Assembly (NCBI RefSeq): GCF_024449095.1
Contig: NZ_CP024627.1
Location: 372,001 to 436,000 of the forward strand
DNA: 64,000 nucleotides
DNA from: Vibrio coralliilyticus
Lineage (GTDB): Bacteria > Pseudomonadota > Gammaproteobacteria > Enterobacterales > Vibrionaceae
Direction of reading: 5' to 3'
Part shown: piece after piece, positions 1-8,741 of the stretch
How positions within the stretch are numbered: position 1 is the stretch's first letter
How the letters are laid out: the number at the start of each line of letters is the position of its first letter
The notes under the pieces: generated by a model
Databases searched by the model: none
Seen by the model: only the letters and a program-made list of their open reading frames with translations
What the model was told of the DNA's origin: nothing
Program-made: the position numbers and the translations under genes

Positions 1-5
1 GTAAT

Positions 6-33
6 AAAAAAGGCTGCTCACAGAGCAGCCTTT
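6..33 (-). terminator. Rho-independent terminator of galU
   Basis: An 11-bp perfect stem (positions 9-19 with 23-33) has a 3-nt loop. On the minus strand it is followed by a U tract (A run at 6-11 on the plus strand). It lies just past the galU stop codon and so ends the leftward galU transcript. Confidence 0.85.
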
Positions 34-53
34 GAAAAAAGAGAAATAAACCA

Positions 54-926
54 TTAGGCTTCTTTGGTTGTACTTTGTTTACCCAACTCAGATTTCTTGC
101 TGTCTTTAAGGTAAAGGTTCTCAAAACAGTAGTTAGTGGCTTCGATGTAACCTTCAACGCTACCGCAGTCAAAACGTTGGCCTTTGAATTTGTAGGCCAG
201 AACACAGCCTGCTTTAGCCTGTTTCAGAAGGGCATCTGTAATCTGAATTTCACCGCCTTTGCCTGGCTCGGTATTTTCGATCAGCTCGAAGATATCTGGA
301 GTCAGGATATAGCGACCAATGATAGCGAGGTTACTTGGGGCGGTACCAGGTTCTGGCTTTTCAACCATGTCATCAACGCGATAGATATCGTCTTTGATCA
401 TTTCACCTGAAATCACACCGTACTTATGTGTTTCATCAGCAGGCACTTCTTGTACGGCAACAATTGAGCAGCGGAACTGTTTAAACAGTGCCACCATTTG
501 CGCCAGCACACCTTCTTGTTCGTTGACGCAAAGGTCATCCGCCAGAACTACAGCGAAAGGTTCATCACCGATGAGTTCACGCCCAGTCAGAATTGCATGA
601 CCCAACCCTTTCATCTCGCGTTGACGGATGTAGGTGAAGTTAGCACTTTCGATGATATCGCGGATATCGACTAAGAGCTCTTCTTTGTTCGTCCCACTGA
701 TTTGGTGTTCCAATTCGTAGTTTTTATCAAAGTGATCCATGATCGAGTGTTTACCACGACCTGTGACAATACACATACCATTCATTCCGGCTTGAATCGC
801 TTCCTCTACACCGTATTCAATCAATGGCTTGTTAACGACAGGCATCATTTCTTTAGGCATGGATTTGGTCGCTGGGAGAAAGCGAGTTCCATAGCCTGCT
901 GCCGGGAAAAGGCACTTTTTGATCAT
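54..926 (-). CDS. galU: UTP--glucose-1-phosphate uridylyltransferase
   Basis: GalU makes UDP-glucose from UTP and glucose-1-phosphate, supplying sugar precursors for LPS core, capsule and exopolysaccharide in the cytoplasm. The 290-residue length is normal for bacterial GalU. The N-terminus carries the nucleotidyltransferase signature (PAAGYGTRFLPATKSMPKE, about residues 8-26), and VEKPEPGTAPSNLAIIGRY and the GGEIQITDAL segment are typical of the family. The start ATG at 926 begins the conserved IKKCLFPAAGYG segment. It is transcribed leftward, away from the neighbouring regulator's promoter region, and ends at a strong terminator. Confidence 0.97.
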   Translation of the reverse strand: MIKKCLFPAAGYGTRFLPATKSMPKEMMPVVNKPLIEYGVEEAIQAGMNGMCIVTGRGKHSIMDHFDKNYELEHQISGTNKEELLVDIRDIIESANFTYIRQREMKGLGHAILTGRELIGDEPFAVVLADDLCVNEQEGVLAQMVALFKQFRCSIVAVQEVPADETHKYGVISGEMIKDDIYRVDDMVEKPEPGTAPSNLAIIGRYILTPDIFELIENTEPGKGGEIQITDALLKQAKAGCVLAYKFKGQRFDCGSVEGYIEATNYCFENLYLKDSKKSELGKQSTTKEA

Positions 927-1045
927 GTTAAAACCCTATATCTGTATTTCGTCTTTTATATAGCTGGCGCAACCATATCACTTTTTGCATGAATGAATAA
1001 TGACTATAGAAGCGAAAACGTGAGTTTTTGCACATTGGATTATAT

Positions 1046-1705
1046 TTAAGACATCATATGTTGATTGGCCCAAGCGATGGCTTGCACTCTATTCTTGACC
1101 GAGAGCTTTTTAAAGATTTGGTATAAATGAGACTTCACCGTGAACTCACTGATAAACAGGTCTTCGGCAATCTGCATATTTGATGCGCCAGTTTTTAAAC
1201 AGCGAAGAATTTGGATCTCGCGGGCTGTTAAATCTACTGTCGCGGGTGCGGTCTGGCTTAATACTACATGGCGGTAATAGTGCAGTAGCTGAGCGGCGAC
1301 CTTACGTGGCAGCCAGTTTTGGCTGTTGATGACTTCACCACATCCTTTGGCGACTGCTTCAATAGACTCCTCTTGGTAAAATAAGGCTTTGAGGTTGCCA
1401 AAACGTAATAGTTCTTCTGTAGTCAGTCTTTTCTCGACATTAAAAATGATCGTCTCAAACATTTTATTCGACAGAGGGAGGTCGCGAATCTGGTTGTTAA
1501 GCTTTTGATAATTGTTGTGATCTATCATTAGGATCTTATGTTTATGTTGTTGCATGGCAAGCATGAGTTCATTGGGCTCAATACGTGGAATGTCGATACT
1601 GAGTAGCTTTTCTACTTGATGGATAAGGTGATGGGGTTTCGATGTATCTTCACAAAGAAAGTAGATAGTTCGGGCGTAAATGTTTTTGGCCATAAGGTTC
1701 TTCAT
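1046..1705 (-). CDS. qstR: LuxR/CsgD-type transcriptional regulator, likely QstR
   Basis: This 219-residue protein has a degenerate receiver-like N-terminal domain and a C-terminal LuxR-type helix-turn-helix at about residues 159-215 (LTAREIQILRCL, then SEFTVKSHLYQIFKKL). It belongs to the VpsT/CsgD group. The motif W131-L-P-R134 resembles the c-di-GMP-binding W[FLM][TS]R motif of VpsT, but Pro replaces Thr/Ser, so c-di-GMP binding is doubtful. In Vibrio cholerae the gene between galU and ssb is qstR, the regulator that joins quorum sensing and TfoX to switch on DNA-uptake and type VI secretion genes and to repress the extracellular nuclease. The name rests on that position plus domain type. 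M5 (1693) is an alternative start. Confidence 0.75.
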   Translation of the reverse strand: MKNLMAKNIYARTIYFLCEDTSKPHHLIHQVEKLLSIDIPRIEPNELMLAMQQHKHKILMIDHNNYQKLNNQIRDLPLSNKMFETIIFNVEKRLTTEELLRFGNLKALFYQEESIEAVAKGCGEVINSQNWLPRKVAAQLLHYYRHVVLSQTAPATVDLTAREIQILRCLKTGASNMQIAEDLFISEFTVKSHLYQIFKKLSVKNRVQAIAWANQHMMS

Positions 1706-1788
1706 TCGGTTTAATTGAGGTGTTGGCAGAGTGAATGAGAAATTTGACCAGTGCGAATCAAGTTTACAGGATTGCGTTCAATTTCATA

Positions 1789-1816
1789 TTGATAAGTAAT
1801 CATTAAATCTATCAAT
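1789..1816 (-). promoter_or_regulatory. Possible HapR/LuxR-type operator upstream of the qstR-like gene
   Basis: ATTGATA (1789-1795) and TATCAAT (1810-1816) are perfect inverted half-sites like those of the quorum-sensing master regulator HapR/SmcR. The spacing is longer than in a canonical 20-22 bp site. A second inverted repeat, AATCTAT/ATAGATT, overlaps at 1806-1829. HapR control of qstR is known in V. cholerae, so the site fits, but the match is imperfect. The rest of the 1706-1974 gap is AT-rich with no gene. Confidence 0.3.
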
Positions 1817-1900
1817 CGAACAATAGATTGAATTTACTCGAAAATAGATGTGCCCTGAGTTGGGCTGATGACTTTGTGAGCTCATGGTGTGGATTGCAAT

Positions 1901-1928
1901 TTGTTCGAAGGCTAAAGCGTGTTATCCT
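1901..1928 (+). promoter_or_regulatory. Possible sigma-70 promoter of ssb
   Basis: TTGTTC (1901-1906) and TATCCT (1923-1928) lie 16 bp apart, about 47 bp before the ssb ATG. The match to consensus is moderate. I did not see a clear LexA box, although E. coli ssb has one. Confidence 0.3.
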
Positions 1929-1974
1929 AGTGCGCTATTTTTAAGGTTAATAGAGAATTTAGACGGAGCGAATC

Positions 1975-2520
1975 ATGGCGAGCCGTGGAGTAAATAAAGT
2001 TATCATTATGGGTAACCTAGGGCAGGATCCTGAAGTTAAGTACACTGCGAACGGTAGTGCCGTGGCGAACATTACCGTTGCAACTTCTGAATCTTGGCGA
2101 GACAAAAATACGGGCGAGCAGCGTGAAAAAACGGAATGGCACCGTATTGTGCTCTTTGGTAAGACCGCTGAAGTCGCGGGTGAGTACCTACGTAAAGGCT
2201 CGCAAGTCTACATTGAAGGCCAACTTCAAACGCGTAAGTGGCAAGACCAAAATGGTCAAGACCGTTACACAACTGAAGTCGTTGTTCAATGGCCAGCTGG
2301 TCAAATGCAATTGCTTGGTGGTCGTCCGCAGGGGGGAGCATCAGGTCAGCCAATGGGTCAACCTCAGCAGCAAGGTGGTTGGGGACAGCCTCAACAGCCA
2401 GCGATGCAGCAAAGCCAACCTGCTCAGCAGCAATACTCTCAGCCGCAACAGCAGCCGAGTCAAAGCCAGCCACAATACAATGAACCTCCAATGGATTTTG
2501 ATGACGATATCCCATTCTAG
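1975..2520 (+). CDS. ssb: Single-stranded DNA-binding protein
   Basis: SSB coats single-stranded DNA as a tetramer during replication, repair and recombination and recruits partner enzymes. The N-terminal OB-fold (about residues 1-110) begins [20 protein letters not shown] and contains the family's [10 protein letters not shown] strand. A Gln/Pro-rich flexible linker (about 115-170, with runs of QQ and QP) leads to the acidic partner-binding tip DFDDDIPF at the C-terminus. The 181-residue length is normal for Vibrio. The start ATG sits at the conserved MASRG. It is monocistronic, ending at its own terminator. Confidence 0.98.
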   Translation: MASRGVNKVIIMGNLGQDPEVKYTANGSAVANITVATSESWRDKNTGEQREKTEWHRIVLFGKTAEVAGEYLRKGSQVYIEGQLQTRKWQDQNGQDRYTTEVVVQWPAGQMQLLGGRPQGGASGQPMGQPQQQGGWGQPQQPAMQQSQPAQQQYSQPQQQPSQSQPQYNEPPMDFDDDIPF

Positions 2521-2534
2521 ATCATTGAATCCTG

Positions 2535-2563
2535 AAAAAAGCCGCGAATTTCGCGGCTTTTTT
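2535..2563 (+). terminator. Rho-independent terminator of ssb
   Basis: An AAAAAAGCCGCGAA/TTCGCGGCTTTTTT palindrome lies 15 bp after the ssb stop codon. It has a GC-rich stem and a T tract, and could work in both directions. Confidence 0.9.
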
Positions 2564-2670
2564 ATATAGTTAGAAAAACAGACTCATCAGTTAGTGGTCT
2601 CTTTTATCACATAGTTAACTGACCGCCAGCGCTATCGCGACCTTATTTTGAGAAAAGGAATTCTTTATCT

Positions 2671-4686
2671 ATGAGGTACACACCTACTTTAAAACTGAGC
2701 ACTCGCCTAGTTGCGTTTGTCACCGTTATAGTGACCAGTGCGATGTTCATCCTATTTTTAGGTGGTACCTTATCTTTTAAGCGACTTGGGCAAGAGTATT
2801 TAGATCATTCTCTGCAAGGTATCGTTGAAGTATTGGATAAGGAAATGGAAGATCCTGACGCGGCTTATTCACTCCAGCGTTGGATGCCCAAAATGCTTCA
2901 AGCCTCTAATATTGTTGAAATGGAGCTCCTGTCAGATAACGGTGTGATATACCGTTATAAAGATACTTCTTCGAAAGTCGATACCACTTTGCTGTATGAC
3001 ACTGAATATCAGCTGGAGCGCAATATTGGCTATCGCCTTCATTTTAAAGCTGTCCCCCCATACATAGGCTACGGTTATTCTCTTGAAGCTCTGTGGTCGA
3101 TCACATTGGCCGTGGCCTTGATTATCTTTTGCTTAATGCGTGGGGTGAAGTGGTTGAAAGAACAGCTTGCAGGTTCTGAGTTATTGGAGGAGCGGGGCAG
3201 AATGATTCTTGCCGGACGTGTGGAAGAATACGCGAAAGGGGACATGAAAGAGTGGCCCTATACAGCCAGTGAAGCATTAGACTGCCTAATTGAAGAGCTA
3301 CAAGATGCACGTCAAGAAAGAAGTCGCTTTGATACATTTATTCGTACCCAAACCTTCCTTGATCCATTAACTGGTGCGGCTAACCGTGTCCTGTTTGACA
3401 GTAAATTGGAAGCGGCTTTGTCTGAGCATGGTTCACATGGCGGTGTTTTGCTGCTGCGTATTGACGATTGGGAGCAACTGCAGGAAGAATCTGGCAAGCA
3501 GGTCGCAGATGAGTTTGTTGTCGATATTGGTGATAGCTTGAATAATATTATTCAACGTTATCCTGATGTGATTCTTTCTCGTTATTACGAGTCTGATTTT
3601 GCCATTTTTGCCCCTCATTTAAGCAGTAAAGAGGTGTCACAAATAGCGATAAATAGCTTAAAGCAATTGACTAAATTATCACCTCCCTCTCCATTGGATA
3701 AAGAAAATTGGGTGCATATTGGTGTCAGTATGTACAGGGAAGGAGAGAGTCAAGGACGTATTTTAGATGAAGCTGAAACCTCTCTTAAAAGTGCCCAATT
3801 ACAACGTGTAAATACCTGGAATAAGTTTAATAAATTGGTCACGCATGATGATGAGCGTGGCAGTGTGCGTTGGCGTACTCTATTCGATTTAGTGCTTAAG
3901 CCGGACCAGCTTTATATTTTCTATCAACCTTGTTATTTACTGGACTCACATAAAGACAGAATCTTTGAGCATTCAGAGCTATTTGTCCGTATCAATGATC
4001 CTGATAAGGGATTGATAAAAGCATCGCGATTTAATTCTGCAATAGAATCTGTGGGTTATGAGTCCGTTTTGGATCGCGCTGTTTTTTCGGCAGTCGCTCA
4101 GTTTTTGAAAGTGTCAAAGAAAAGAATATGTTACTCTGTCAATATTCACGTAGTACCTTTTGCTGATCGTGATTACTTGAAGTGGTTTCGATATGAGCTA
4201 CTACAATTAACATCAGAACAACGCAAGTCGCTGATTTTTGAATTTGCGGAAGCGAGACTAGTCAAACATCTCGATTATATGCGTCCAGTGATCAAAATGA
4301 TTTCTGGATTGGGTTGTCGAGTTACTGTTGGGCAGGCAGGTCGCTCTATAGTAAGTACTCATTATTTAAAAGATCTGCCCATTGATTTTTTGAAGCTGCA
4401 TAGAAGTCTAGTGAAACAAATAGATCAGCGAGATGAAAACCAGTTATTTGTACGTAGCTTGCTAGGAGCTTGTGAAGGGCTTAAAACTCAAGTTATTGCC
4501 GTGGGTGTCGACAATAAACAAGAGTATAAAACAATGCTGGCTTTAGGAGTACAAGGGGTGCAAGGACGTTATTTTCAGTCTGAGCAACAGCTATTACCTA
4601 AAGTTGAAACTGAAAAGAAAGTCATGACGACCAGTAAAGTGCAAATTGGTCGTCGCAACCGGTGGCGAAAAGTTAGCAGTAAATGA
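2671..4686 (+). CDS. mshH: MshH, CsrD-like degenerate GGDEF/EAL membrane regulator
   Basis: This 671-residue inner-membrane protein is homologous to E. coli CsrD, which promotes decay of the CsrB/C regulatory RNAs. Two membrane segments (about residues 12-32 and 140-158) flank a short periplasmic region. A GGDEF-like domain (about 228-365) and an EAL-like domain (about 390-650) follow. Both active sites are broken: the GGDEF position reads YESDF (residues 306-310, after RY) and the EAL position reads SEL within EHSELFVR. It should therefore neither make nor cleave c-di-GMP. It is the first gene of the msh run and overlaps mshI by 4 bases (ATGA). An AAGGAA Shine-Dalgarno lies upstream of the ATG. 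Confidence 0.9.
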   Translation: MRYTPTLKLSTRLVAFVTVIVTSAMFILFLGGTLSFKRLGQEYLDHSLQGIVEVLDKEMEDPDAAYSLQRWMPKMLQASNIVEMELLSDNGVIYRYKDTSSKVDTTLLYDTEYQLERNIGYRLHFKAVPPYIGYGYSLEALWSITLAVALIIFCLMRGVKWLKEQLAGSELLEERGRMILAGRVEEYAKGDMKEWPYTASEALDCLIEELQDARQERSRFDTFIRTQTFLDPLTGAANRVLFDSKLEAALSEHGSHGGVLLLRIDDWEQLQEESGKQVADEFVVDIGDSLNNIIQRYPDVILSRYYESDFAIFAPHLSSKEVSQIAINSLKQLTKLSPPSPLDKENWVHIGVSMYREGESQGRILDEAETSLKSAQLQRVNTWNKFNKLVTHDDERGSVRWRTLFDLVLKPDQLYIFYQPCYLLDSHKDRIFEHSELFVRINDPDKGLIKASRFNSAIESVGYESVLDRAVFSAVAQFLKVSKKRICYSVNIHVVPFADRDYLKWFRYELLQLTSEQRKSLIFEFAEARLVKHLDYMRPVIKMISGLGCRVTVGQAGRSIVSTHYLKDLPIDFLKLHRSLVKQIDQRDENQLFVRSLLGACEGLKTQVIAVGVDNKQEYKTMLALGVQGVQGRYFQSEQQLLPKVETEKKVMTTSKVQIGRRNRWRKVSSK

Positions 4687-6122
4687 ATATCCAATCCTTG
4701 ATCGGAAAGTTTAGTCACAATAAACGAGTTGGTTTAAACCTGACAGTTGTTGTCCAACCCGGCGAGTTGTATTTTTCAGCATTAGCTGAGGGAAAACTGC
4801 CATCTAAAGTGATGGTGGAAGGCAACTCCTGGCAAGAAACACTGCTTAAAACCTTGGTGCGATCCAAGTTAACGGATCTTCATCTTGATATTGTTCTGAA
4901 CTCTAAATTCTACCAAACCTATCAAATCGATAAACCCAACATTCCAGATGCGGAGTTGGTAAGCGCACTCCCGTTTTTACTTAAAGACCTGATCAGTGAA
5001 AAAGTAACGGACATCGTTGCTGATGCGGCGCACCTTCCAGTGGGTAATAAACTTCAAGTCTATGTTGCCCCTAAAAGTCTGATTGTCGGCCTGCAACAAA
5101 GCCTGTCTGCTCATCATATTCAGCTCAACCGCGTCTTAGTTGAAGATGAGGTATGGGGGATATCCGCGGGCGAGTTATCAAGCTTTTTACTTTTACAGCG
5201 CAGTAAGCAAAGTAGCTTTCGAGTCAGTGCTTTTGTTGACCATCACTGTGCTTTCCAAAGAACGATTCGTGGGGTAGCTTCTCCGTTGACTGGGGTGGCG
5301 ACTAGCATTCTCCAGCTTGATGGGATCGCTTTGGAGTTACAGCGATCGATTGATTACCTCTCTTCGCAATTGCGTGGAGCTTCTCTCCACAAAATGAAAG
5401 TCTGTTGTGATGAAGAAGACCAGCAAGAGTTGGTTGAAGCATTGAGTGAACGCTTGAGTGTCAAAGTTGCCGGGTTAAGTGAGGATGAGCGTGAATCAGG
5501 GGATATTCTGATTGAGTATGCTGATCAACTCAGTGAAAGTGCGGTGAATCTTTTCCCTGACTCTCTTAAGCCCAAAAAAGAAAACTTTACGCTCACCAAT
5601 GTTGTTTTGGCTTGGGGGGCGGTAACGACAGTGTTACTCAGCGCTTTTGCTTATCTTTACGTCCAACAAATTCAGCTTGAGCAAGAGCTCGAAGACCACA
5701 GGGCACAGCAAGTGAAGCTTGAGCAACAACTTTCAGGCTTGAATCAGCGTCTTGCTAAACATAAGCCCTCAGCCGCTAAAATCGCAGCTGTTGCCCGGTT
5801 GAAGCTTGAGATTCAAGCGAAACGCGCGTCATTAAAAGCCGTCAATGAGTTTGATCAATCCCAGCAAATTGGATATTCAGGAGTCATGCGTGCATTGGCA
5901 GAGCTGGGAAGACAAGACATTTCACTGAGCCATATTTTTATCGATTCCAATACCATGGATTTACAAGGGCTTGCGCGTGAGGCTAAAGCCATTCCGAATT
6001 GGGTCAATCAATTTAAGTCCGAAGTGAACCTTGTCGGACGTACATTTGAAAAGCTTAAAATTGGTCGTAACGATGATGATATTGTGACGTTTGAACTTAT
6101 CACTAAGCAGGAGCCCAAGTAA
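4683..6122 (+). CDS. mshI: MSHA biogenesis protein MshI (PilM/PilN-like)
   Basis: A 479-residue inner-membrane assembly platform component of the MSHA type IV pilus. The first 300 residues look like a PilM-type actin-fold cytoplasmic domain. A single membrane helix follows at about 305-328, then a coiled coil rich in Glu/Gln (about 329-365) and a PilN-like periplasmic domain. It is therefore a natural PilM-PilN fusion, bridging the cytoplasmic ATPase to the periplasmic MshJ. Its start overlaps the mshH stop and its stop overlaps the mshJ start (TAATG), so the genes are translationally coupled. Confidence 0.88.
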   Translation: MNIQSLIGKFSHNKRVGLNLTVVVQPGELYFSALAEGKLPSKVMVEGNSWQETLLKTLVRSKLTDLHLDIVLNSKFYQTYQIDKPNIPDAELVSALPFLLKDLISEKVTDIVADAAHLPVGNKLQVYVAPKSLIVGLQQSLSAHHIQLNRVLVEDEVWGISAGELSSFLLLQRSKQSSFRVSAFVDHHCAFQRTIRGVASPLTGVATSILQLDGIALELQRSIDYLSSQLRGASLHKMKVCCDEEDQQELVEALSERLSVKVAGLSEDERESGDILIEYADQLSESAVNLFPDSLKPKKENFTLTNVVLAWGAVTTVLLSAFAYLYVQQIQLEQELEDHRAQQVKLEQQLSGLNQRLAKHKPSAAKIAAVARLKLEIQAKRASLKAVNEFDQSQQIGYSGVMRALAELGRQDISLSHIFIDSNTMDLQGLAREAKAIPNWVNQFKSEVNLVGRTFEKLKIGRNDDDIVTFELITKQEPK

Positions 6123-6772
6123 TGCAGCAATTTTGGCTCCAACTCAATGATAAATTTAATACTTTAAGTCGACGAGAAAAGTGGTTACTAACCCTTTGTG
6201 GCATCGTGATTATTAGCCTGACTTTGTTGGTTTGGCTCGTTGAACCTATCTTGAAAGCCAACCAGTCCCTGTCTGGGCAAGTCAGCTCATCTAAGCAGAA
6301 TGTGCAGCGCTTAGAAGCGGATATTTTGCTGGTAACCGCTAAACTTAAGCGAGACCCTAATCAGAAGATTGATTTGGAATACAAGAAGTTGCTGACAGAG
6401 AGTCAGCAATTATCACAGCAGTTAGCAGAAATAATAGAAAACCTGATTTCTCCTAGTCAGATGGCTCGTTTATTAGAAGATGTGTTAACTGGTACACAAG
6501 GGCTAAAACTGGTGTCACTTGAATCAATGACCGCAGAACCCATTACAGGTGGCGTCGATAACCAAACACGGACTGGATATTATCTACATCCGGTCAAAAT
6601 AGAACTAACTGGCAGCTATTTTTCGATTCTGACTTATCTCAACACACTAGAGTCTTTGCCTGTTAAGTACTATTGGAGAAGCTTCAGCTATACCGTAGAG
6701 GAATACCCGACAGCACGTTTAATACTTGAAGTGTATACACTGGGTACAAGACAGGAGTTTATCGGTGGTTAG
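6122..6772 (+). CDS. mshJ: MSHA biogenesis protein MshJ (PilO-like)
   Basis: This 216-residue protein has one N-terminal membrane helix (about residues 21-40) followed by a predicted coiled coil and a periplasmic domain, the layout of PilO/GspM alignment-complex proteins. It probably pairs with the periplasmic part of MshI to link the inner-membrane platform to the secretin. The start codon overlaps the mshI stop by one base. Assignment rests on position in the msh operon and topology, since these proteins are poorly conserved. Confidence 0.85.
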   Translation: MQQFWLQLNDKFNTLSRREKWLLTLCGIVIISLTLLVWLVEPILKANQSLSGQVSSSKQNVQRLEADILLVTAKLKRDPNQKIDLEYKKLLTESQQLSQQLAEIIENLISPSQMARLLEDVLTGTQGLKLVSLESMTAEPITGGVDNQTRTGYYLHPVKIELTGSYFSILTYLNTLESLPVKYYWRSFSYTVEEYPTARLILEVYTLGTRQEFIGG

Positions 6773-7088
6773 ATGCATTATGGTAATTTTGATGGCTTAC
6801 TCATCGATACTCCTCGCTTCGCAGGACCCGACAGCCCCATTGGGTTGGCAAAAGCCACAAGAGGCTAAGCCTGCCTCTAAGATAACTGACCAACCCGTTC
6901 CGATGCTGCAAAGTATCGTTTGCCGAGAGATTGCACAATGTCAGGCCGTTCTGAACAATCAAGTGGCATTAGTAGGAGAAACGGTTAATGGTTACACCGT
7001 GAGTTACATTGGGCCGGAGCTTGTTACGCTAGTCAAAGCGGGCAAGCAGTGGAAGTTAGAGCTATTTACTCTGGATATAAAACAGTAA
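6765..7088 (+). CDS. mshK: MSHA biogenesis protein MshK (PilP-like), GTG start
   Basis: A small periplasmic protein expected to act like PilP, connecting the inner-membrane complex to the MshL secretin. I place the start at the GTG at 6765, because AGGAG (6753-6757) lies 7 bp upstream. This gives 107 residues with a clean signal peptide (MVRCIMVILMAYSSILLASQ) before DPTAP. The ATG at 6780 is an alternative with no well-placed Shine-Dalgarno. The mature part has two cysteines in VCREIAQC that may form a disulfide. It overlaps mshJ by 8 bases and precedes mshL by 15. Confidence 0.8.
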   Translation: MVRCIMVILMAYSSILLASQDPTAPLGWQKPQEAKPASKITDQPVPMLQSIVCREIAQCQAVLNNQVALVGETVNGYTVSYIGPELVTLVKAGKQWKLELFTLDIKQ

Positions 7089-7103
7089 GGTGATTGGAAT
7101 CGT

Positions 7104-8735
7104 ATGCGTAAACTCGTTGTAGCAATTACTGTTGCGTCATTAGTCGGTTGTTCTATGGGCCATCGTGAGCCAGTGGAAGCTAAAGATGCGCTCAATGAAG
7201 CGATTAATCAATCAGGCAGCCGCAGTTTAGATGAATTGCCACCTTCTGTTGAAGCAGACTTAATGCCTGACCTCGAGGGAGCAGCAAGCACTACCTTTGA
7301 AACAGTAAAGCGCTTTAGAATCCAAGCCAATGATGTTGATGCTAAAGCTTTTTTTGCTAGTTTGGTTAGAGGAACGGAATTTAGTGTTGCTTTGCACCCA
7401 GAAGTATCAGGCAGTATCACAGTCAATTTAACGGATGTGACATTGGACGAAGTGTTGTCTGTGGTGCAAGACCTTTATGGCTATCAGATTGAAACAACAG
7501 GGAAAGTTATCCAGATATACCCAGCAGGGCTAAGAACAGTGACTATCCCAGTTGATTACTTGCAATTTAAACGTAGCGGTCGCTCGCTGACCTCCATCAC
7601 CACAGGCACCATCACTAACAGTAGCTCTTCCAGTTCGTCATCCTCCAGTTCGGATTCGGATACTTCCAGCTCGGGCAGCTCGAGTACCACTTCATCAAAA
7701 GGAGGGACGGAAATTGAAACCACCAGTGAAAGTGACTTTTGGCCTCAGTTAGAACAAGCGGTGAGTCAGCTGATTGGCTCTGGTCAAGGGCAAAGTGTGG
7801 TGACTACCCCACAAGCTGGTGTGATCACGATTCGAGCTTTCCCTGATGAAATCCGGGAAGTGAAAAGCTTTATTGGGGTTTCACAGCAAAGACTGCATCG
7901 ACAAGTGATCCTAGAAGCGAAAATCTTGGAAGTGACGTTGAGTGATGGCTACCAGCAAGGGATCGATTGGTCGAAGGCATTTACTTCGAATGGGACTAAC
8001 TACACGATTGGTCAAGGAAACCCTGGGACAGCAGCTACATTACCTGGTTTGGATGCGATAGGGACTTTGCTAGGAGGTCAGTCCAACTTAGTCATCTCTA
8101 GCGGCAGTTTTGATGCCGTTATTAGCTTTATGTCGACTCAAGGTGACTTGAATGTACTCTCTAGCCCAAGAGTGACAGCTTCGAATAACCAAAAAGCGGT
8201 GATCAAAGTCGGTACGGACAGTTACTTTGTGACGGACTTTTCGACGAACGTCGATTCCGGCAGTACAACATCGACAACCAGCACGGATATTGAATTAACG
8301 CCGTTCTTCTCAGGGATCTCTCTTGATGTGACCCCCCAGATTGACAATGATGGCAGTGTGCTTTTGCATGTTCATCCTGCGGTTATTGATGTGACAGAAG
8401 AAGAAAAAAACATTACCAATGGCTCGGATACGGTTTCTTTACCGCTGGCGACCAGCTCTATTCGCGAGTCGGACTCTGTGATTCGTGCTCAAGATGGGGA
8501 TGTGGTTGTCATCGGAGGTTTGATGAAGTCAAATACTCTAGAGCGAACTTCCAAAGTGCCATTCCTTGGTGATGTGCCGGCATTGGGTCACTTGTTCCGC
8601 AATACTACGCAGTACACAGAGAAAACTGAATTAGTGATCTTACTTAAACCTACCGTTGTGGGGGTAAATACGTGGCAAAAAGAGCTCGAAAGATCTAGAG
8701 ATTTACTTCAGGAATGGTTCCCTGATGAGCAATAA
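7104..8735 (+). CDS. mshL: MSHA outer-membrane secretin MshL
   Basis: The 543-residue secretin forms the outer-membrane channel for the MSHA pilus. It begins with a lipoprotein signal (MRKLVVAITVASLVGC, lipobox LVGC, lipidated Cys16). An N-terminal periplasmic domain (about 65-140) follows. A striking low-complexity Ser-rich loop sits at about 172-198, and the conserved secretin core starts near 265 and includes VPFLGDVPALGHLF and a VILLKPTVV C-terminus. The Ser-rich loop probably corresponds to a surface or gate loop. It is followed after 6 bp by mshM. Confidence 0.93.
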   Translation: MRKLVVAITVASLVGCSMGHREPVEAKDALNEAINQSGSRSLDELPPSVEADLMPDLEGAASTTFETVKRFRIQANDVDAKAFFASLVRGTEFSVALHPEVSGSITVNLTDVTLDEVLSVVQDLYGYQIETTGKVIQIYPAGLRTVTIPVDYLQFKRSGRSLTSITTGTITNSSSSSSSSSSSDSDTSSSGSSSTTSSKGGTEIETTSESDFWPQLEQAVSQLIGSGQGQSVVTTPQAGVITIRAFPDEIREVKSFIGVSQQRLHRQVILEAKILEVTLSDGYQQGIDWSKAFTSNGTNYTIGQGNPGTAATLPGLDAIGTLLGGQSNLVISSGSFDAVISFMSTQGDLNVLSSPRVTASNNQKAVIKVGTDSYFVTDFSTNVDSGSTTSTTSTDIELTPFFSGISLDVTPQIDNDGSVLLHVHPAVIDVTEEEKNITNGSDTVSLPLATSSIRESDSVIRAQDGDVVVIGGLMKSNTLERTSKVPFLGDVPALGHLFRNTTQYTEKTELVILLKPTVVGVNTWQKELERSRDLLQEWFPDEQ

Positions 8736-8741
8736 TCGCCT

